DNA from: Sodalis ligni
Lineage (GTDB): Bacteria; Pseudomonadota; Gammaproteobacteria; Enterobacterales; Enterobacteriaceae
Length of the DNA stretch: 64,000 nucleotides
Direction: 5' to 3'
Assembly (NCBI RefSeq): GCF_016865525.2
Contig: NZ_CP075169.1
Location: 4,960,337-5,024,336, forward strand
Shown here: positions 33,303 through 43,923 of the stretch, piece after piece
Layout of the letters: every line of letters starts with the position of its first letter
How positions within the stretch are numbered: the stretch's first letter is position 1
Made by a program: the position numbers and the translations under genes
The notes under the pieces: model-generated
Databases searched by the model: none
What the model was told of the DNA's origin: nothing
The model's input: only the letters and a program-made list of their open reading frames with translations

Positions 33303-34112
33303 GCCCCACAGCAGAGTAGGCCCGCGATCATCGATCGTGCAACGAACCTGTTAAAGGGAGACCGTGCTGATGGGGTCGAAGCGGGCGTGGTTTTACCGCC
33401 CGCCAGAGCGCCCCACAGCGCGGTAGGCCCGCGATCATCGATCGTGCAATGAGCCTGTTAAAGGGAGACCGTGCTGATGGGGCCGAAGCGGGCGTGGTTT
33501 TACCGCCCGCCAGAGCGCCCCACAGCGCGGTAGGCCCGCGATCATCGATCGTGCAATGAGCCTGTTAAAGGGAGACCGTGCTGATGGAGTCGAAGCGGGC
33601 GTGGCTTTACCGCCCGCCAGAGCGCCCCAAAGCACGGTAAGCCCGCGTTCATCGAACGCGCAACGAGCCTGTTAAAGGGAGACCGTGCTGATGGGGTCGA
33701 AGCGAGCGTGGCTTTACCGCCCGCCAGAGCGCCCCACAGCGCGGTAAGCCCGCTATCATCGATCGTGCAACGAGCCTGTTAAAGGGAGACCGTGCTGATG
33801 GGGTCGAAGCGGGCGTGGTTTTACCGCCCGCCAGAGCGCCCCACAGCGCGGTAGGCCCGCGATCATCGATCGTGCAACGAGCCTGTTAAAGGGAGACCGT
33901 GCTGATGGGGTCGAAGCGGGCGTGGTTTTACCGCCCGCCAGAGCGCCCCACAGCGCGGTAGGCCCGCGATCATCGATCGTGCAACGAGCCTGTTAAAGGG
34001 AGACCGTGCTGATGGGGTCGAAGCGGGCGTGGTTTTACCGCCCGCCAGAGCGCCCCACAGCGCGGTAGGCCCGCGATCACCGATCGTGCAACGAGCCTGT
34101 TAAAGGGAGACC
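33303..34112. repeat. Tandem array of 107-bp units, 7.6 copies
   Basis: Units start at 33303, 33410, 33517, 33624, 33731, 33838, 33945 and 34052 (the last cut after about 60 nt), giving a constant 107-bp period. Units 6 and 7 are identical and the others differ at a few positions. Each unit has a stem-loop at offsets 21-37 (CGCGATC-atc-GATCGTG) and another at offsets 79-101 (GCGGGC, GGT-ttt-ACC, GCCCGC, with a 2-nt bulge). Unit 4 changes the first stem to CGCGTTC/GAACGCG, keeping it paired. The period is not a multiple of three and stops occur in all frames, so it is not coding. It fills the gap between the convergent genes rluA and djlA. Confidence 0.97.
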
Positions 34113-34128
34113 GCTTTTACCAAGGTTC

Positions 34129-34953
34129 TCAGCGAAAACCCTTTTCCTGCTTGATCAAATCATACGCCGATTGTATTTCCTGGGTCTTCTGCTTGGCCAT
34201 CTCCATCATTTCCGGCGGCAGGCCCTTGGCCACCAGCTTATCCGGATGATGTTCGCTCATCAGCTTGCGATAGGCGCGCTTAATGGTCACGGCATCATCG
34301 GTGCTGTGCACCCCAAGCACCTTGCAGGCATCCTCAAGGGTCGGACCTGGCCGGGCGCCGGACTGGTAACCGCCCTGGGAATAGTGCCCGCCCTGACCGC
34401 CGAACTGCTGGCCGCCTTCCATCATGCTGAGAAACTGATCGAACTGCATGCGGGAAATACCCAGCTCTTCGGCAATAACATACAACACCTGCCGCTCGTT
34501 AGGGTGCAGCGAACCATCGGCGAACGCCGCCTGAATCTGAATTTCCAGAAACATCCGCACCAGATCGAACCGACCGAAACACACCTGCCGGAACTCCCGC
34601 AAAGATTCCCGCAACGGGAACTGACTGCCCTTGCCTTCGCGAAAAGCCTGCTGCGCGGCGACTTTAGACTGCTCATCCAGACGCAAACGCTCCATCAACG
34701 CATTGGCATTGAGTATATCCGCTTCGGTTACCCGCCCCTTGGACTTGGTTAAATGCCCCATGACCTGAAACGTGGTACGGAAAAAAACGTTCTGCCTGGT
34801 TTGCTGATCGGCGAAGAAACCCGGACCGGCGGTTCTGGCCATTCGGGCCTTATCCACCATATGACCGATTAAAAAGCCTAATACCACGCCCCAAAAGCCG
34901 GCTCCGGAAAGAAAACCCACTATTACGCCCAACAGCTTACCCCAATACCGCAT
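34129..34953 (-). CDS. djlA: Membrane-anchored J-domain co-chaperone DjlA
   Basis: DjlA is an inner-membrane DnaJ-like protein that stimulates DnaK and is linked to envelope stress and capsule regulation. The 274-residue product (271 in E. coli) starts with a single glycine-rich membrane segment ([20 protein letters not shown]). It has a central TerB-like helical domain (about residues 55-180), a Gly/Gln-rich linker and a C-terminal J domain with the HPD motif in [14 protein letters not shown]. It is convergent with rluA across the repeat array and divergent from lptD. Confidence 0.97.
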   Translation of the reverse strand: MRYWGKLLGVIVGFLSGAGFWGVVLGFLIGHMVDKARMARTAGPGFFADQQTRQNVFFRTTFQVMGHLTKSKGRVTEADILNANALMERLRLDEQSKVAAQQAFREGKGSQFPLRESLREFRQVCFGRFDLVRMFLEIQIQAAFADGSLHPNERQVLYVIAEELGISRMQFDQFLSMMEGGQQFGGQGGHYSQGGYQSGARPGPTLEDACKVLGVHSTDDAVTIKRAYRKLMSEHHPDKLVAKGLPPEMMEMAKQKTQEIQSAYDLIKQEKGFR

Positions 34954-35135
34954 ATACTCCTCAATTCACCATGCCGTCGGTTCAAATTTGCTTTATCATA
35001 CCTGTCATTTATCGCTGTGCCTAACGGTGCGCGGATAAACGGCGGGATTTAACACTAGCGCAACTCCGGTGAGTGAGTTAGTCTCTGACCGTTTGACGGC
35101 ATGAAGCCCAAGATGACGGAACACCCGAAAAGCAT

Positions 35136-37478
35136 ATGAAGAAAAGTTTCCCTACATTGCTGGCCAGCCTGATCTGGTCGGCGCTTTATAGCCAGAATGC
35201 CCTGGCTGATTTCGCCGATCAGTGCCTGCTGGGCGTGCCTGAATACACCAAGCCGCTGGTCACCGGTAATCCGAACCAGCTGCCGGTGCATATCCAGGCG
35301 GACCATGCCCAGGCTAATTATCCAGCCAACGCCACCTTTACCGGCAATGTGGATATACAGCAGGGCAACAGCACCCTGACCGCCAAGCAGGCCGAGCTGG
35401 ATCAAAAACAGACCGGCCAGGAAGCGCCGGTGCGCACCGTGACCGCCACCGGCGACGTGCATTTCAACGATAATCAAATCAAGTTGAACGGGCCGAAGGC
35501 CTTTTCAAACCTGAACACCAAAGATACCGACGTCTATCAGGGCGACTATCAGATGGTGGGCCGGCAAGGCCGCGGCGATGCCGACATGATGAAAATGCGC
35601 GGCAATAATCGCTATACGGTGTTGGAGAACGGCACCTTTACCTCCTGCCTGCCCGGCAACGACAGCTGGAGCGTCAAGGGTTCGGAAGTCATCCATGACC
35701 GCCAGGAGCAAGTGGCGGAAATATACAACGCCCGCTTCCGCATCGGCGGCGTTCCGGTTTTTTACAGCCCTTACATGCAATTTCCCACCGGGGATAAACG
35801 GCGGTCCGGCTTCCTGTTGCCCAATGCCAAATACGGCAGCAAGAACGGCTTTGAATTTTCCGCGCCCTATTACTTCAATCTGGCGCCCAACTACGACGAC
35901 ACCCTTACGCCGAATTACATGAGCAAGCGCGGGCTGCAATTGCAAAACGAGTTCCGCTACCTCACCACGCCCGGCGCGGGCCTGGTGCAATTCGACTATC
36001 TGCCCAACGATTCTGAATACAGCGACGATCACCCCGGCGACGGCAGCAGCGACCGCTGGCTGTTATATTGGCAGCACAATGGGGTCATGGATGATGTCTG
36101 GCGTTTCAACGTCAACTATACCCGGGTCAGCGATCCCTATTACTTCGACGATCTGACCTCGCAGTACGGCTCCACCACCGACGGCTACGCCACGCAGAAA
36201 TTCAGCGTCGGCTATGCGGATCCCAACTGGGAAGTGACGCTGGCCAGCAAACAGTTCCAGCTTTTTTCCGATTACGGCAACAGCAGCTCCTATCGCGCCG
36301 CGCCGCAGCTGGACGTGACCTATTACCAGAATGACGTCGGCCCGTTCGATACCAAGATTTACGGCCAGGCCGTCAATTTCACCAGCGCCAGCGGCGACAA
36401 TCCCAATGCCACGCGGCTGCATATCGAGCCCACCATCGATTTGCCGCTATCCAACCGCTGGGGCAGCCTGAATACCGAAGCCAAGGTGATGGCGACCCAT
36501 TACCAGCAGGAAAACCTTGAAGACTGGAACAACACCGCGGGCAATAACCAGCTGCAAGGCACGGTGAACCGGGTCCTGCCGCAGTTCAAGACCGACGGCA
36601 GAATGGTCTTTGAACGGAGTATGGACTGGTCGCAGGATTATACCCAAACGCTGGAGCCGCGGCTGCAATACCTGTATGTGCCCTACCGCAACCAGAGCGA
36701 TATCAATCTTTACGACTCCACGCTGCTGCAAACCGATTATTCCGGTTTGTTCCGCGATCGCAGCTACAGCGGCTTGGATCGTATCGCTTCGGCCAACCAG
36801 TTGGCGGGGGGTGTCACTACCCGCATCTATGATGATGCATTGGTTGAACGTTTTAATGCTTCCCTGGGTCAAATCTACTACTTCACGAAACCGCGCACCG
36901 GCGATACCAACAGCAGCCTGGACAACGACGCCGAAACCGGCAGCGTGGTCTGGGCCGGCGACACCTACTGGAAAATCAGCGATCAGTGGGCCGTGCGCGG
37001 CGGCGTGCAGTATGATACCCGCCTGGACAGCGTCGCCCTGGGGGATGCGGTCCTGGAGTATCGCCGGGACGAAAACCGGATGATCCAATTGAACTACCGT
37101 TATGCCAGCCCCGAATATATCGAGGCGACGTTGCCTCAAGTGACCAGCCCGGGTTACCAGCAGGGTATTTCACAGATCGGCGCAATCGGCAGCTGGCCGA
37201 TTGCGGATCGCTGGTCAGTGGTGGGGGCCTATTATTACGACACCAAGGCAAGCCAGCCCGCGGAACAGTTCCTGGGACTGCAGTACAATACCTGTTGCTG
37301 GGCGGTGAATGTCGGCTACGAACGAAAGATTACCAGTTGGAACAGTACCAATAGCACCAGCGTTTATGACGACGGCGTGTCGTTAAACATAGAACTGCGC
37401 GGTTTGACCAGCGATTACGGTCTGGGTACGAGAAAGATGCTGGGCTCCGGCATCATTCCCTATCAACGGGCGTTTTGA
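35136..37478 (+). CDS. lptD: LPS-assembly outer membrane protein LptD
   Basis: LptD is the outer-membrane beta-barrel that, with LptE, inserts lipopolysaccharide into the outer leaflet. The 780-residue product (784 in E. coli) has a signal peptide ending QNALA, a periplasmic OstA/beta-jellyroll domain (about residues 50-170) and a long barrel domain. The cysteines of the essential disulfides are present: one in FADQCLLG near residue 30, one in FTSCLPG near 173, and the adjacent pair in YNTCCWAVN near 720. It heads the lptD-surA-pdxA-rsmA-apaG-apaH operon. Upstream, GCAACTC and TCTGA at about 17-bp spacing (35060-35090) might be a sigma-E promoter, weakly supported. Confidence 0.98.
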   Translation: MKKSFPTLLASLIWSALYSQNALADFADQCLLGVPEYTKPLVTGNPNQLPVHIQADHAQANYPANATFTGNVDIQQGNSTLTAKQAELDQKQTGQEAPVRTVTATGDVHFNDNQIKLNGPKAFSNLNTKDTDVYQGDYQMVGRQGRGDADMMKMRGNNRYTVLENGTFTSCLPGNDSWSVKGSEVIHDRQEQVAEIYNARFRIGGVPVFYSPYMQFPTGDKRRSGFLLPNAKYGSKNGFEFSAPYYFNLAPNYDDTLTPNYMSKRGLQLQNEFRYLTTPGAGLVQFDYLPNDSEYSDDHPGDGSSDRWLLYWQHNGVMDDVWRFNVNYTRVSDPYYFDDLTSQYGSTTDGYATQKFSVGYADPNWEVTLASKQFQLFSDYGNSSSYRAAPQLDVTYYQNDVGPFDTKIYGQAVNFTSASGDNPNATRLHIEPTIDLPLSNRWGSLNTEAKVMATHYQQENLEDWNNTAGNNQLQGTVNRVLPQFKTDGRMVFERSMDWSQDYTQTLEPRLQYLYVPYRNQSDINLYDSTLLQTDYSGLFRDRSYSGLDRIASANQLAGGVTTRIYDDALVERFNASLGQIYYFTKPRTGDTNSSLDNDAETGSVVWAGDTYWKISDQWAVRGGVQYDTRLDSVALGDAVLEYRRDENRMIQLNYRYASPEYIEATLPQVTSPGYQQGISQIGAIGSWPIADRWSVVGAYYYDTKASQPAEQFLGLQYNTCCWAVNVGYERKITSWNSTNSTSVYDDGVSLNIELRGLTSDYGLGTRKMLGSGIIPYQRAF

Positions 37479-37544
37479 TACTGAATCAAACGGGCAAACA
37501 TTGAACATGAATCCGCGAATGCGGCTGATAGAAATGGAAAAGGT

Positions 37545-38876
37545 ATGAAAAACTGGAGAACGGTTATTCTCGGCATGGCCCTCTTTGCTGGCAGCGCGTT
37601 TGCAGCCCCGCAAGTGGTGGATAGAGTGGCGGCCGTGGTGGATAACAGCGTTGTTCTCGAAAGTGATGTGGATGGACTGCTGGACTCCGTCAAGCGCAAC
37701 GCAGCGGATGCCCATCAACAGCTTCCCGACGATGCGACCCTGCGCCGCCAGATTATCGATCGCCTGATCATGGACAATATTATTCTGTCATTGGCGCAGC
37801 GGGCCAATATTACCGTAACGGAAGATCAGCTGACGCAGTCCATCAGCCATATCGCTGAACAAAACCACATGACGCTGGATCAGTTGCGCAGCCGTCTGGC
37901 GGATCAGGGCATCAGCTACGACACCTATCGTAAGCAAATCCGCAAAGAGATGCTGATTGCCGAAGTGCGTAACAGCGAGGTGCGCCGCCGGGTAACCATC
38001 CTGCCGCAGGAAGTGGATTCCCTGGCGCAGCAAATTGCCGCGCAAACCGGTAACGGCGCCGACTACAATTTAAGCCATATCCTGATCCCGCTGCCGGAGA
38101 ACCCATCCCAGGCGCAGGTGGATAAAGCGGAAGCCCTGGCGAATTCCCTGGTGGCGCAGCTCAATAAAGGCGCCGATTTCGGTAAAATGGCCATCAGTTA
38201 CTCCTCCGATCCCCAGGCGCTCAAAGGCGGCCAGATGGGCTGGGGCAAGCTGCAAGAGTTGCCGACCATCTTTGCTGAACGGTTGCAGTCAGCCCCCAAA
38301 GGGGCAATCGTCGGGCCCATTCGTTCCGGGGTCGGTTTCCATATCCTGCGGGTTAATGATATTCGCGGCGGCGATCAGAAAGTACAGGTTACCGAAGTCC
38401 ACGTCCGGCATATTCTGCTGCGTCCGTCGGTGGTATTGACCGATCAGCAGGCCCAGGACAAGCTGAACGATGTCTTGGCGCAAATCAAAAGCGGCAAAGC
38501 CGATTTCGCCGCCGTGGCTAAACAGATTTCCCAGGACCCCGGCTCCGCCAACCAGGGCGGCGACCTGGGCTGGACCTCTCCTGACTCCTACGATCCCGCT
38601 TTCCGTGACGCGCTGGCCTCCCTGAAAAAAGGCCAGATCAGCTCGCCGGTGCGCTCCTCTTTCGGTTGGCATTTGATTCAACTGCTGGATACGCGCCAGG
38701 TTGACCGCACCGACGCGGCCAAGAAAGATCAGGCCTACCGCCTGCTGTTCAACCGTAAATTCGCCGAAGAGGCGCAGACCTGGATGCAGGAACAGCGCGC
38801 CGCCGCTTACGTCAAAATCCTGGATGACAATGGCGGCAACGGTGGCAATGGCAGCAACGGTGATAATGGACAGTAA
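37545..38876 (+). CDS. surA: Periplasmic chaperone and peptidyl-prolyl isomerase SurA
   Basis: SurA escorts outer-membrane proteins, including LptD, across the periplasm. The 443-residue product has a signal peptide ([20 protein letters not shown]), an N-terminal chaperone domain, and two parvulin domains (about residues 175-275, starting [13 protein letters not shown], and 285-385, starting [13 protein letters not shown]). E. coli SurA is 428 residues and ends near YVKIL. Here YVKILDD is followed by a low-complexity Gly/Asn tail ([14 protein letters not shown]) that reads 11 nt into pdxA. Confidence 0.97.
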   Translation: MKNWRTVILGMALFAGSAFAAPQVVDRVAAVVDNSVVLESDVDGLLDSVKRNAADAHQQLPDDATLRRQIIDRLIMDNIILSLAQRANITVTEDQLTQSISHIAEQNHMTLDQLRSRLADQGISYDTYRKQIRKEMLIAEVRNSEVRRRVTILPQEVDSLAQQIAAQTGNGADYNLSHILIPLPENPSQAQVDKAEALANSLVAQLNKGADFGKMAISYSSDPQALKGGQMGWGKLQELPTIFAERLQSAPKGAIVGPIRSGVGFHILRVNDIRGGDQKVQVTEVHVRHILLRPSVVLTDQQAQDKLNDVLAQIKSGKADFAAVAKQISQDPGSANQGGDLGWTSPDSYDPAFRDALASLKKGQISSPVRSSFGWHLIQLLDTRQVDRTDAAKKDQAYRLLFNRKFAEEAQTWMQEQRAAAYVKILDDNGGNGGNGSNGDNGQ

Positions 38877-39858
38877 TGCGCGGCTGGTGATCACGCCCGG
38901 CGAACCCGCCGGCATCGGTCCGGATTTGATGGCCGTGCTGGCGCAGCAGGCCTGGCCGGTGGAGCTGGTGGTGTGCGCCGACCCGGCGGTTCTGGCGGAC
39001 CGGGCCCGGCAGCTCGGTTTACCCTTGCGATTGAATCCTTACCGTCCGGAGCTGCCGGCCGCTTCGCAGCCGGCCGGCACCCTGACCGTGCTGGCGGTGG
39101 ACGCTCCGGTCCCGATAAGGGCGGGTCAGCTGAACGTGGGCAACAGCGCTTATGTGGTGAAAACCCTGGCCCGGGCCTGCGATGGCTGCCTGAACGGCGA
39201 ATTCGCGGCATTGCTCACCGGTCCGGTGCATAAAGGCATTATCAACGACGGCGGCCTGCCCTTTACCGGCCATACCGAATTCTTCGCCGATCGCAGCCGG
39301 TGCGAACGCGTGGTGATGATGCTGGCCACCGAATCGCTGCGGGTGGCGCTGGCCACCACGCATTTGCCCCTGTCGGCGGTCGCCGGCGCCATTACCCGCG
39401 AATCCCTGCGGGAAGTCATCACCATCCTCGACCATGATTTGCGCCGCCGGTTCGGTATTCCCCGGCCGAGGATCTATGTGTGCGGCCTCAATCCCCACGC
39501 CGGGGAAGGCGGCCATATGGGCCGGGAAGAAATAGACCCCCTGATCCCGGCGTTGGATGCGCTGCGGGCCGAAGGACTCGATCTGGTGGGGCCATTGCCC
39601 GCCGATACCCTTTTCCAGCCCAAATACCTCCGGCATGCCGATGCGGTGCTGGCGATGTATCACGACCAAGGGTTGCCGGTATTGAAATATCAGGGCTTCG
39701 GCCGTGCGGTTAACATCACCCTGGGATTACCTTTTATTCGTACCTCCGTCGATCACGGCACCGCCCTGGAACTGGCCGGCACTGGTCAGGCGGAGGCCGG
39801 CAGCATCAAGACGGCGCTTAATCTCGCCATAAAAATGATAAATAATTGTAATGGATAA
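38866..39858 (+). CDS. pdxA: 4-hydroxythreonine-4-phosphate dehydrogenase PdxA
   Basis: PdxA oxidises 4-phosphohydroxy-L-threonine in the DXP-dependent pathway to pyridoxal phosphate. From the ATG at 38866 ([20 protein letters not shown]) the product is 330 residues (329 in E. coli). The NAD/metal-binding marks [38 protein letters not shown] and [13 protein letters not shown] are present. The frame is open far upstream inside surA, but homology begins only here. It overlaps surA by 11 nt and rsmA by 8 nt, indicating coupled translation. Confidence 0.95.
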   Translation: MDSNARLVITPGEPAGIGPDLMAVLAQQAWPVELVVCADPAVLADRARQLGLPLRLNPYRPELPAASQPAGTLTVLAVDAPVPIRAGQLNVGNSAYVVKTLARACDGCLNGEFAALLTGPVHKGIINDGGLPFTGHTEFFADRSRCERVVMMLATESLRVALATTHLPLSAVAGAITRESLREVITILDHDLRRRFGIPRPRIYVCGLNPHAGEGGHMGREEIDPLIPALDALRAEGLDLVGPLPADTLFQPKYLRHADAVLAMYHDQGLPVLKYQGFGRAVNITLGLPFIRTSVDHGTALELAGTGQAEAGSIKTALNLAIKMINNCNG

Positions 39859-40669
39859 ACGTCTTCATCAAGGCCATCTCGCCCGTAAACGCTTCGGGCA
39901 GAATTTTCTCCACGATGGCAATATCATCGATGCCATCGTCTCCGCCATCCATCCCTTGCCGGACCAGGCGCTGGTGGAAATCGGCCCCGGGCTCGGCGCA
40001 TTGACCGAGCCGGTGGCGGAGCGGCTGACTCAGTTGACGGTCATTGAACTGGACCGTGATTTAGCCGCCAGGCTTGCAACGCACCCTTTTATGCAGAGCA
40101 AGCTGACCATTCTGCAACAGGATGCCATGACCGTGGATTTCGCCGCCCTGGCGCAGCAGCTGGGCCAGCCGTTGCGGGTGTTCGGTAACCTGCCTTACAA
40201 TATCTCCACGCCGCTGATGTTCCATCTTTTCAGCTATACTCAGGCAATCCGCGACATGCATTTCATGTTGCAAAAAGAAGTGGTGAACCGTCTGGTGGCT
40301 GGACCGGACAGTAAGGCTTATGGTCGTTTGAGCGTCATGGCGCAATACTATTGCCAGATCATACCGGTATTGGAAGTTCCGCCGACCTCTTTCAGACCGG
40401 CGCCGAAGGTGGACTCGGCCGTGGTGCGCCTGGTGCCTTACAGCCAATTGCCCCACCCGGTCAGCGATTTGCAGGTATTGGCCCGTATTACCAGTCAGGC
40501 GTTTAACCAGCGAAGGAAAACCGTTCGCAACAGCCTGGGGCACCTCTTTACCCAGGCGCAGCTGACGGAGCTGGGGATCGATCCGGTCATGCGCGCTGAA
40601 AATATTACCGTGGCGCAGTACTGCCACCTGGCGAACTGGCTGGCGGACCACCCATCGCAACAAGAATGA
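39851..40669 (+). CDS. rsmA: 16S rRNA dimethyladenosine transferase RsmA (KsgA)
   Basis: RsmA dimethylates A1518 and A1519 of 16S rRNA, a late check in 30S assembly whose loss gives kasugamycin resistance. The 272-residue product (273 in E. coli) starts [20 protein letters not shown]. It has the SAM motif [14 protein letters not shown] and the catalytic NLPYNISTP motif. The C-terminal helical domain contains [16 protein letters not shown]. The start overlaps the pdxA stop by 8 nt. Confidence 0.98.
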   Translation: MDKRLHQGHLARKRFGQNFLHDGNIIDAIVSAIHPLPDQALVEIGPGLGALTEPVAERLTQLTVIELDRDLAARLATHPFMQSKLTILQQDAMTVDFAALAQQLGQPLRVFGNLPYNISTPLMFHLFSYTQAIRDMHFMLQKEVVNRLVAGPDSKAYGRLSVMAQYYCQIIPVLEVPPTSFRPAPKVDSAVVRLVPYSQLPHPVSDLQVLARITSQAFNQRRKTVRNSLGHLFTQAQLTELGIDPVMRAENITVAQYCHLANWLADHPSQQE

Positions 40670-40684
40670 TAGGAGTCAGGCTGT

Positions 40685-41062
40685 ATGATTAATTCGCCGC
40701 GCGTTTGCGTGCAGGTTCAAAGTATGTACGTCGAGACACAATCCATCCCGGAAGAGGAGCGTTATGTCTTCGCCTACACTATTACCGTGCGTAATCTCGG
40801 TCGGCATAATGTACAGCTGGTGGGCCGTTACTGGCTCATTACCAATTCCAACGGTAAAGAAACCGAAGTCCAGGGGGAAGGAGTGGTGGGTGAACAGCCG
40901 CTTATCCTGCCGGGCAATGAGTTTCAATATACCAGCGGGGCTATCCTTGAAACGCCGCTCGGCACCATGGAAGGCCATTACGAAATGCTGGATCATCAGG
41001 GGCAGTCCTTCCGTATTGCCATTCCCGTCTTCCGTTTAGCGATACCATCACTTATACACTAA
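40685..41062 (+). CDS. apaG: ApaG-domain protein
   Basis: ApaG is a small beta-sandwich protein of unclear biochemical role, linked in E. coli and Salmonella to magnesium/cobalt resistance phenotypes. The 125-residue product equals the E. coli length and shows the core [19 protein letters not shown] and the glycine-rich [11 protein letters not shown] loop. It lies 15 nt after rsmA and 2 nt before apaH. Confidence 0.96.
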   Translation: MINSPRVCVQVQSMYVETQSIPEEERYVFAYTITVRNLGRHNVQLVGRYWLITNSNGKETEVQGEGVVGEQPLILPGNEFQYTSGAILETPLGTMEGHYEMLDHQGQSFRIAIPVFRLAIPSLIH

Positions 41063-41064
41063 CT

Positions 41065-41913
41065 ATGTCGACTTATTTAATCGGTGATATACACGGCTGC
41101 TTTGATGAGCTGAAGCTACTTTTGTCCCAGGTGGATTTTAATCCTGCCCGGGACCAGTTATGGCTGACCGGAGATTTGGTGGCCCGGGGGCCGGCTTCCC
41201 TGGAAGTCATGCGATATGTCAGGGATCTGGGGGACTGCGTGCGGCTGGTGCTGGGCAATCATGATTTGCATTTGCTGGCGGTATACGCCGGCATCAGCCG
41301 CAACAAGCCCAAGGACCGCATCACGCCGCTGCTGGAAGCGCCGGATGCCGATGTGTTGATCAACTGGCTGCGCCGCCAGCCGGTGCTGCAGGTGGATGAG
41401 GAAAAAAAGCTGGTAATGGCCCACGCCGGCATTACGCCGCAGTGGGATTTGGCCACCGCCCGCATGTGCGCCCGCGAAGTGGAAGCGGTGCTGTCCAGCG
41501 ATAGCTACCCCCTGTTTCTCGATTCCATGTACGGCGACATGCCGAACAACTGGTCTCCTGAGCTTACCGGCCTGTCTCGGCTGCGTTTTTGCACCAACGC
41601 CTTTACCCGGATGCGTTTTTGTTTTCCCAACGGCCAGTTGGACATGATAAGCAAAGATGCACCGGATCGCGCCCCCCCTCCCCTGCGCCCCTGGTTTTTG
41701 TTGCCCGGACCGGTAGCGCAAGAGTACGGCATTGTCTTCGGCCATTGGGCCTCGCTGGAAGGAAAAGGCACTCCGGAGGGCATTTATGCCCTGGATACCG
41801 GCTGCTGCTGGGGCGGCGAATTAACCATGCTGCGCTGGGAAGATAAGCAGTATTTCCGGCAACCGTCCAACCGCCGGGGTGAAAGCGGCATTGAAGCAAT
41901 GCCGGTGGAATAA
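41065..41913 (+). CDS. apaH: Bis(5'-nucleosyl)-tetraphosphatase (symmetrical) ApaH
   Basis: ApaH hydrolyses Ap4A to two ADP and also removes Np4 caps from RNA. The 282-residue product has the phosphoesterase motifs GDIHGCFDE (residue 8), GDLVARGP and GNHDLH, plus histidines at MAHAGITP and FGHWASLEG. It is the last intact gene of the lptD operon. A 184-nt gap follows, then a decayed gene. Confidence 0.97.
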   Translation: MSTYLIGDIHGCFDELKLLLSQVDFNPARDQLWLTGDLVARGPASLEVMRYVRDLGDCVRLVLGNHDLHLLAVYAGISRNKPKDRITPLLEAPDADVLINWLRRQPVLQVDEEKKLVMAHAGITPQWDLATARMCAREVEAVLSSDSYPLFLDSMYGDMPNNWSPELTGLSRLRFCTNAFTRMRFCFPNGQLDMISKDAPDRAPPPLRPWFLLPGPVAQEYGIVFGHWASLEGKGTPEGIYALDTGCCWGGELTMLRWEDKQYFRQPSNRRGESGIEAMPVE

Positions 41914-42096
41914 TGCCGGCAGGCGAAATCTACTCATTTTTTATTAGCTTTTATTTTATTTAATATTACCACTCCCCAATAAACGTATCATGCAGCCAGG
42001 GTTATTGGCGGGGCACAACCCTCAACGGACAAAACCAGATGTCGGCTACGGATACAGTCCTCCGGGGCTGTAATGCCATTTAGAAAGGACTCAAAT
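41914..42096. other. AT-rich gap between apaH and a decayed gene
   Basis: No gene seen. The end of the stretch supplies a good ribosome site (GAAAGGACTCAAAT) for the decayed frame starting at 42097. Confidence 0.5.
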
Positions 42097-42725
42097 ATGA
42101 ATAATGCGATTGTGAATGAAGCATTTGTCAAAACTGTTGCCCAAGATAAAACCATACCGGCGTTACTTACCTCATTAGGCAAATACTTTACCAGAGGCTA
42201 TAACGCCGCGTTGTCCCTCGAAACGAACACAGCCAGTGTACTGCCGCCGTCCAACCGCCATTAAAGAGCGCCGAAGAAATGGCCGCCCTTGCGCAATCCA
42301 TTAAAGCCCGGATGACTGCGTGTGCGGACAGCGTTTGTACGCGTTTGCTCACCCTTGATCCACTAATAAACTATTTAGAAAAAACAGCCGGGATATTTCC
42401 TATGAGAAAATTGAATATCTTATTAAAGAACGGATTGAAGGGGCCGAAAAGCACAATTTTTAAGAACGTTGATTACCGATCTCAATCACTGTTCCACATC
42501 CCAATACAGCAATGAACATAATAAAACCCTTGCGATGAAGATCTTGCAAAAGAGCTTTGCGGTCACTTGTTTAAGAGCTACGGTGATCTTAATGCAAAGC
42601 AGCACGGCAATGTTTTCAGTACCGCCGAAGACAGAGAAGCCTTTGAAACGCAGATGTTGGAAATTCTGAATGATTTGAAAGACAAATGGAATTTCCCCGC
42701 TGCTAAAGCTGAACAAGCTAATTAA
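42097..42725 (+). pseudogene. Unknown gene broken by four apparent one-base deletions
   Basis: Five successive segments read as protein, each one frame behind the last. They are: MNNAIVNEAFVKTVAQDKTI to NTASVLPP; PLKSAEEMAALAQSIKARMT to LDP; KNSRDISYEKIEYLIKERIE to AEKHN; LRTLITDLNHCSTSQYSNEH to KTLA; and DEDLAKELCGHLFKSYGDLN to PAAKAEQAN. The last ends at a TAA (42723-42725). Every junction is corrected by adding one base. The restored product would be about 205 residues, acidic and helical, with no signal peptide. A good ribosome site and a strong terminator flank it, so decay is probably recent. I do not recognise the family. Composition is AT-rich relative to neighbours. Confidence 0.72.
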
Positions 42726-42739
42726 ACCCGATCATTTTA

Positions 42740-42785
42740 AAAATATTCCCGAGGCCAGGCTTACATGGCTTCGGGAATATTTATT
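42740..42785. terminator. Strong bidirectional terminator
   Basis: The stem AATATTCCCGAGGCC and GGCTTCGGGAATATT (one mismatch) encloses a 10-nt loop. T-rich tracts lie on both sides (TTTATT on the plus strand, TTTTTAAAA on the minus). It can end both the decayed gene and folA. Confidence 0.88.
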
Positions 42786-42854
42786 CACCAACATTGTTTC
42801 GGCGGCTTTTGATTAAATACTCTTCTTTTAAATAAGCCGGCCTAGCAAGAAAAG

Positions 42855-43337
42855 CTAACGCCGCTCCAGAATTTCAAAACAGAAACTGTGGCTGTTCTTG
42901 TCGTCGGCATCGTGGAATTCACTGAAGGTGGATTGCCATTGATCCGGCTCGTAATCGGGAAAGTAGGTGTCGCCGTCGATTTCCGCGTCGATGTGGGTCA
43001 GGTATAATCGCTGAGCACGGGGCAGGAATTGCTGATAAATATTGCCCCCGCCGATTACCATGACTTCCTCCGCCTCGCCGGCGGCAGCCAGGGCGTCTGA
43101 TGCCGATGCCGCCCAGATGACCCCATCGTCGGCGGCGGGATGGCGGCTGAGCACGATATTCCGGCGGCCCGGCAAAGGCTGTCCAAGGGATTCATAGGTC
43201 TTGCGGCCCATGATGATCGGTTTATTCAGGGTGTTTCGTTTGAACCATGCCAGATCGGCGGGCAGGTGCCAGGGCATGGCGTTTTCAAGGCCAATCACGC
43301 GATCTACCGCCAGGGCGGCAATCAGACTGATAATCAT
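42855..43337 (-). CDS. folA: Dihydrofolate reductase FolA
   Basis: FolA reduces dihydrofolate to tetrahydrofolate with NADPH and is the trimethoprim target. The 160-residue product (159 in E. coli) has the Met20-loop region [19 protein letters not shown] with the active-site Asp at about residue 28, [12 protein letters not shown] for cofactor binding, and [13 protein letters not shown]. It is a chromosomal-type enzyme. The gene is transcribed alone toward the bidirectional terminator at 42740-42785. Confidence 0.97.
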   Translation of the reverse strand: MIISLIAALAVDRVIGLENAMPWHLPADLAWFKRNTLNKPIIMGRKTYESLGQPLPGRRNIVLSRHPAADDGVIWAASASDALAAAGEAEEVMVIGGGNIYQQFLPRAQRLYLTHIDAEIDGDTYFPDYEPDQWQSTFSEFHDADDKNSHSFCFEILERR

Positions 43338-43458
43338 ATAAACTCTTACCGGCTATAAAATTGCTGCCACTATACGGAAACTACAATCTGCCGTCGATAG
43401 GGCCGCCCCACTCCGCCGGCAAAATTCGGAAAGCGCCTATCCTGCCGGGTTAGGGGTC

Positions 43459-43923
43459 TCACACGCCCGGGCGTTTGCGGTAAAGCCATAGTCCAGGTAA
43501 AGACAGGCCGATGGACAGGGCGCCCACAATAAAACCCGCTTTGAGAAACTGCGTTACCAGCGTCGACATCAGCGCCTCGCTATAGCCCAGATGGGAAATC
43601 TGCACCGCCGCCACCATGGCGCTGTAGGCGGAAATACCGGGAAACATCGGGATGACCGCCGCCACCGTAAAGACTTTGGGATGGGCCAGCAGCCAGCGAG
43701 ACCAGTGGATACCGATCACCCCGATTAAAATAGAGGACAGCAGGGTGGCCCACTCAATATTCAGGCCATAGTGTATCATCAGCGTACGCGAGCCATGGCC
43801 GATAGCTCCCAGCAGGGCGCAATAACGCAGCGCCTTGGCCGGTACATTGAACACCATGGCAAACCCCAGGGCCGGCACGGCGGCCAATACCATGTCCTCC
43901 AGCAACGCCAGCAGCAGATTCAT
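43459..43923 (-). CDS. yjjB: ThrE-family exporter subunit YjjB
   Basis: YjjB is the shorter half of the split ThrE-type exporter YjjPB; in E. coli the pair has been linked to succinate export. The 154-residue product starts [20 protein letters not shown]. It matches E. coli YjjB through [40 protein letters not shown] and the [13 protein letters not shown] tail, and has four or five membrane segments. Its ATG overlaps the yjjP stop (ATGA) behind AAGGGGTGG, so the two are coupled. The frame is open further upstream inside yjjP but without similarity. Confidence 0.94.
   Translation of the reverse strand: MNLLLALLEDMVLAAVPALGFAMVFNVPAKALRYCALLGAIGHGSRTLMIHYGLNIEWATLLSSILIGVIGIHWSRWLLAHPKVFTVAAVIPMFPGISAYSAMVAAVQISHLGYSEALMSTLVTQFLKAGFIVGALSIGLSLPGLWLYRKRPGV

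Noticed and set aside
33435..33635. Small protein gene within the 107-bp array
   Set aside because: The period is not a multiple of three, so the frame changes from unit to unit; no ribosome site or conserved start.
33303..34112. CRISPR array
   Set aside because: Units are contiguous 107-bp repeats without unique spacers, and no cas genes are near.
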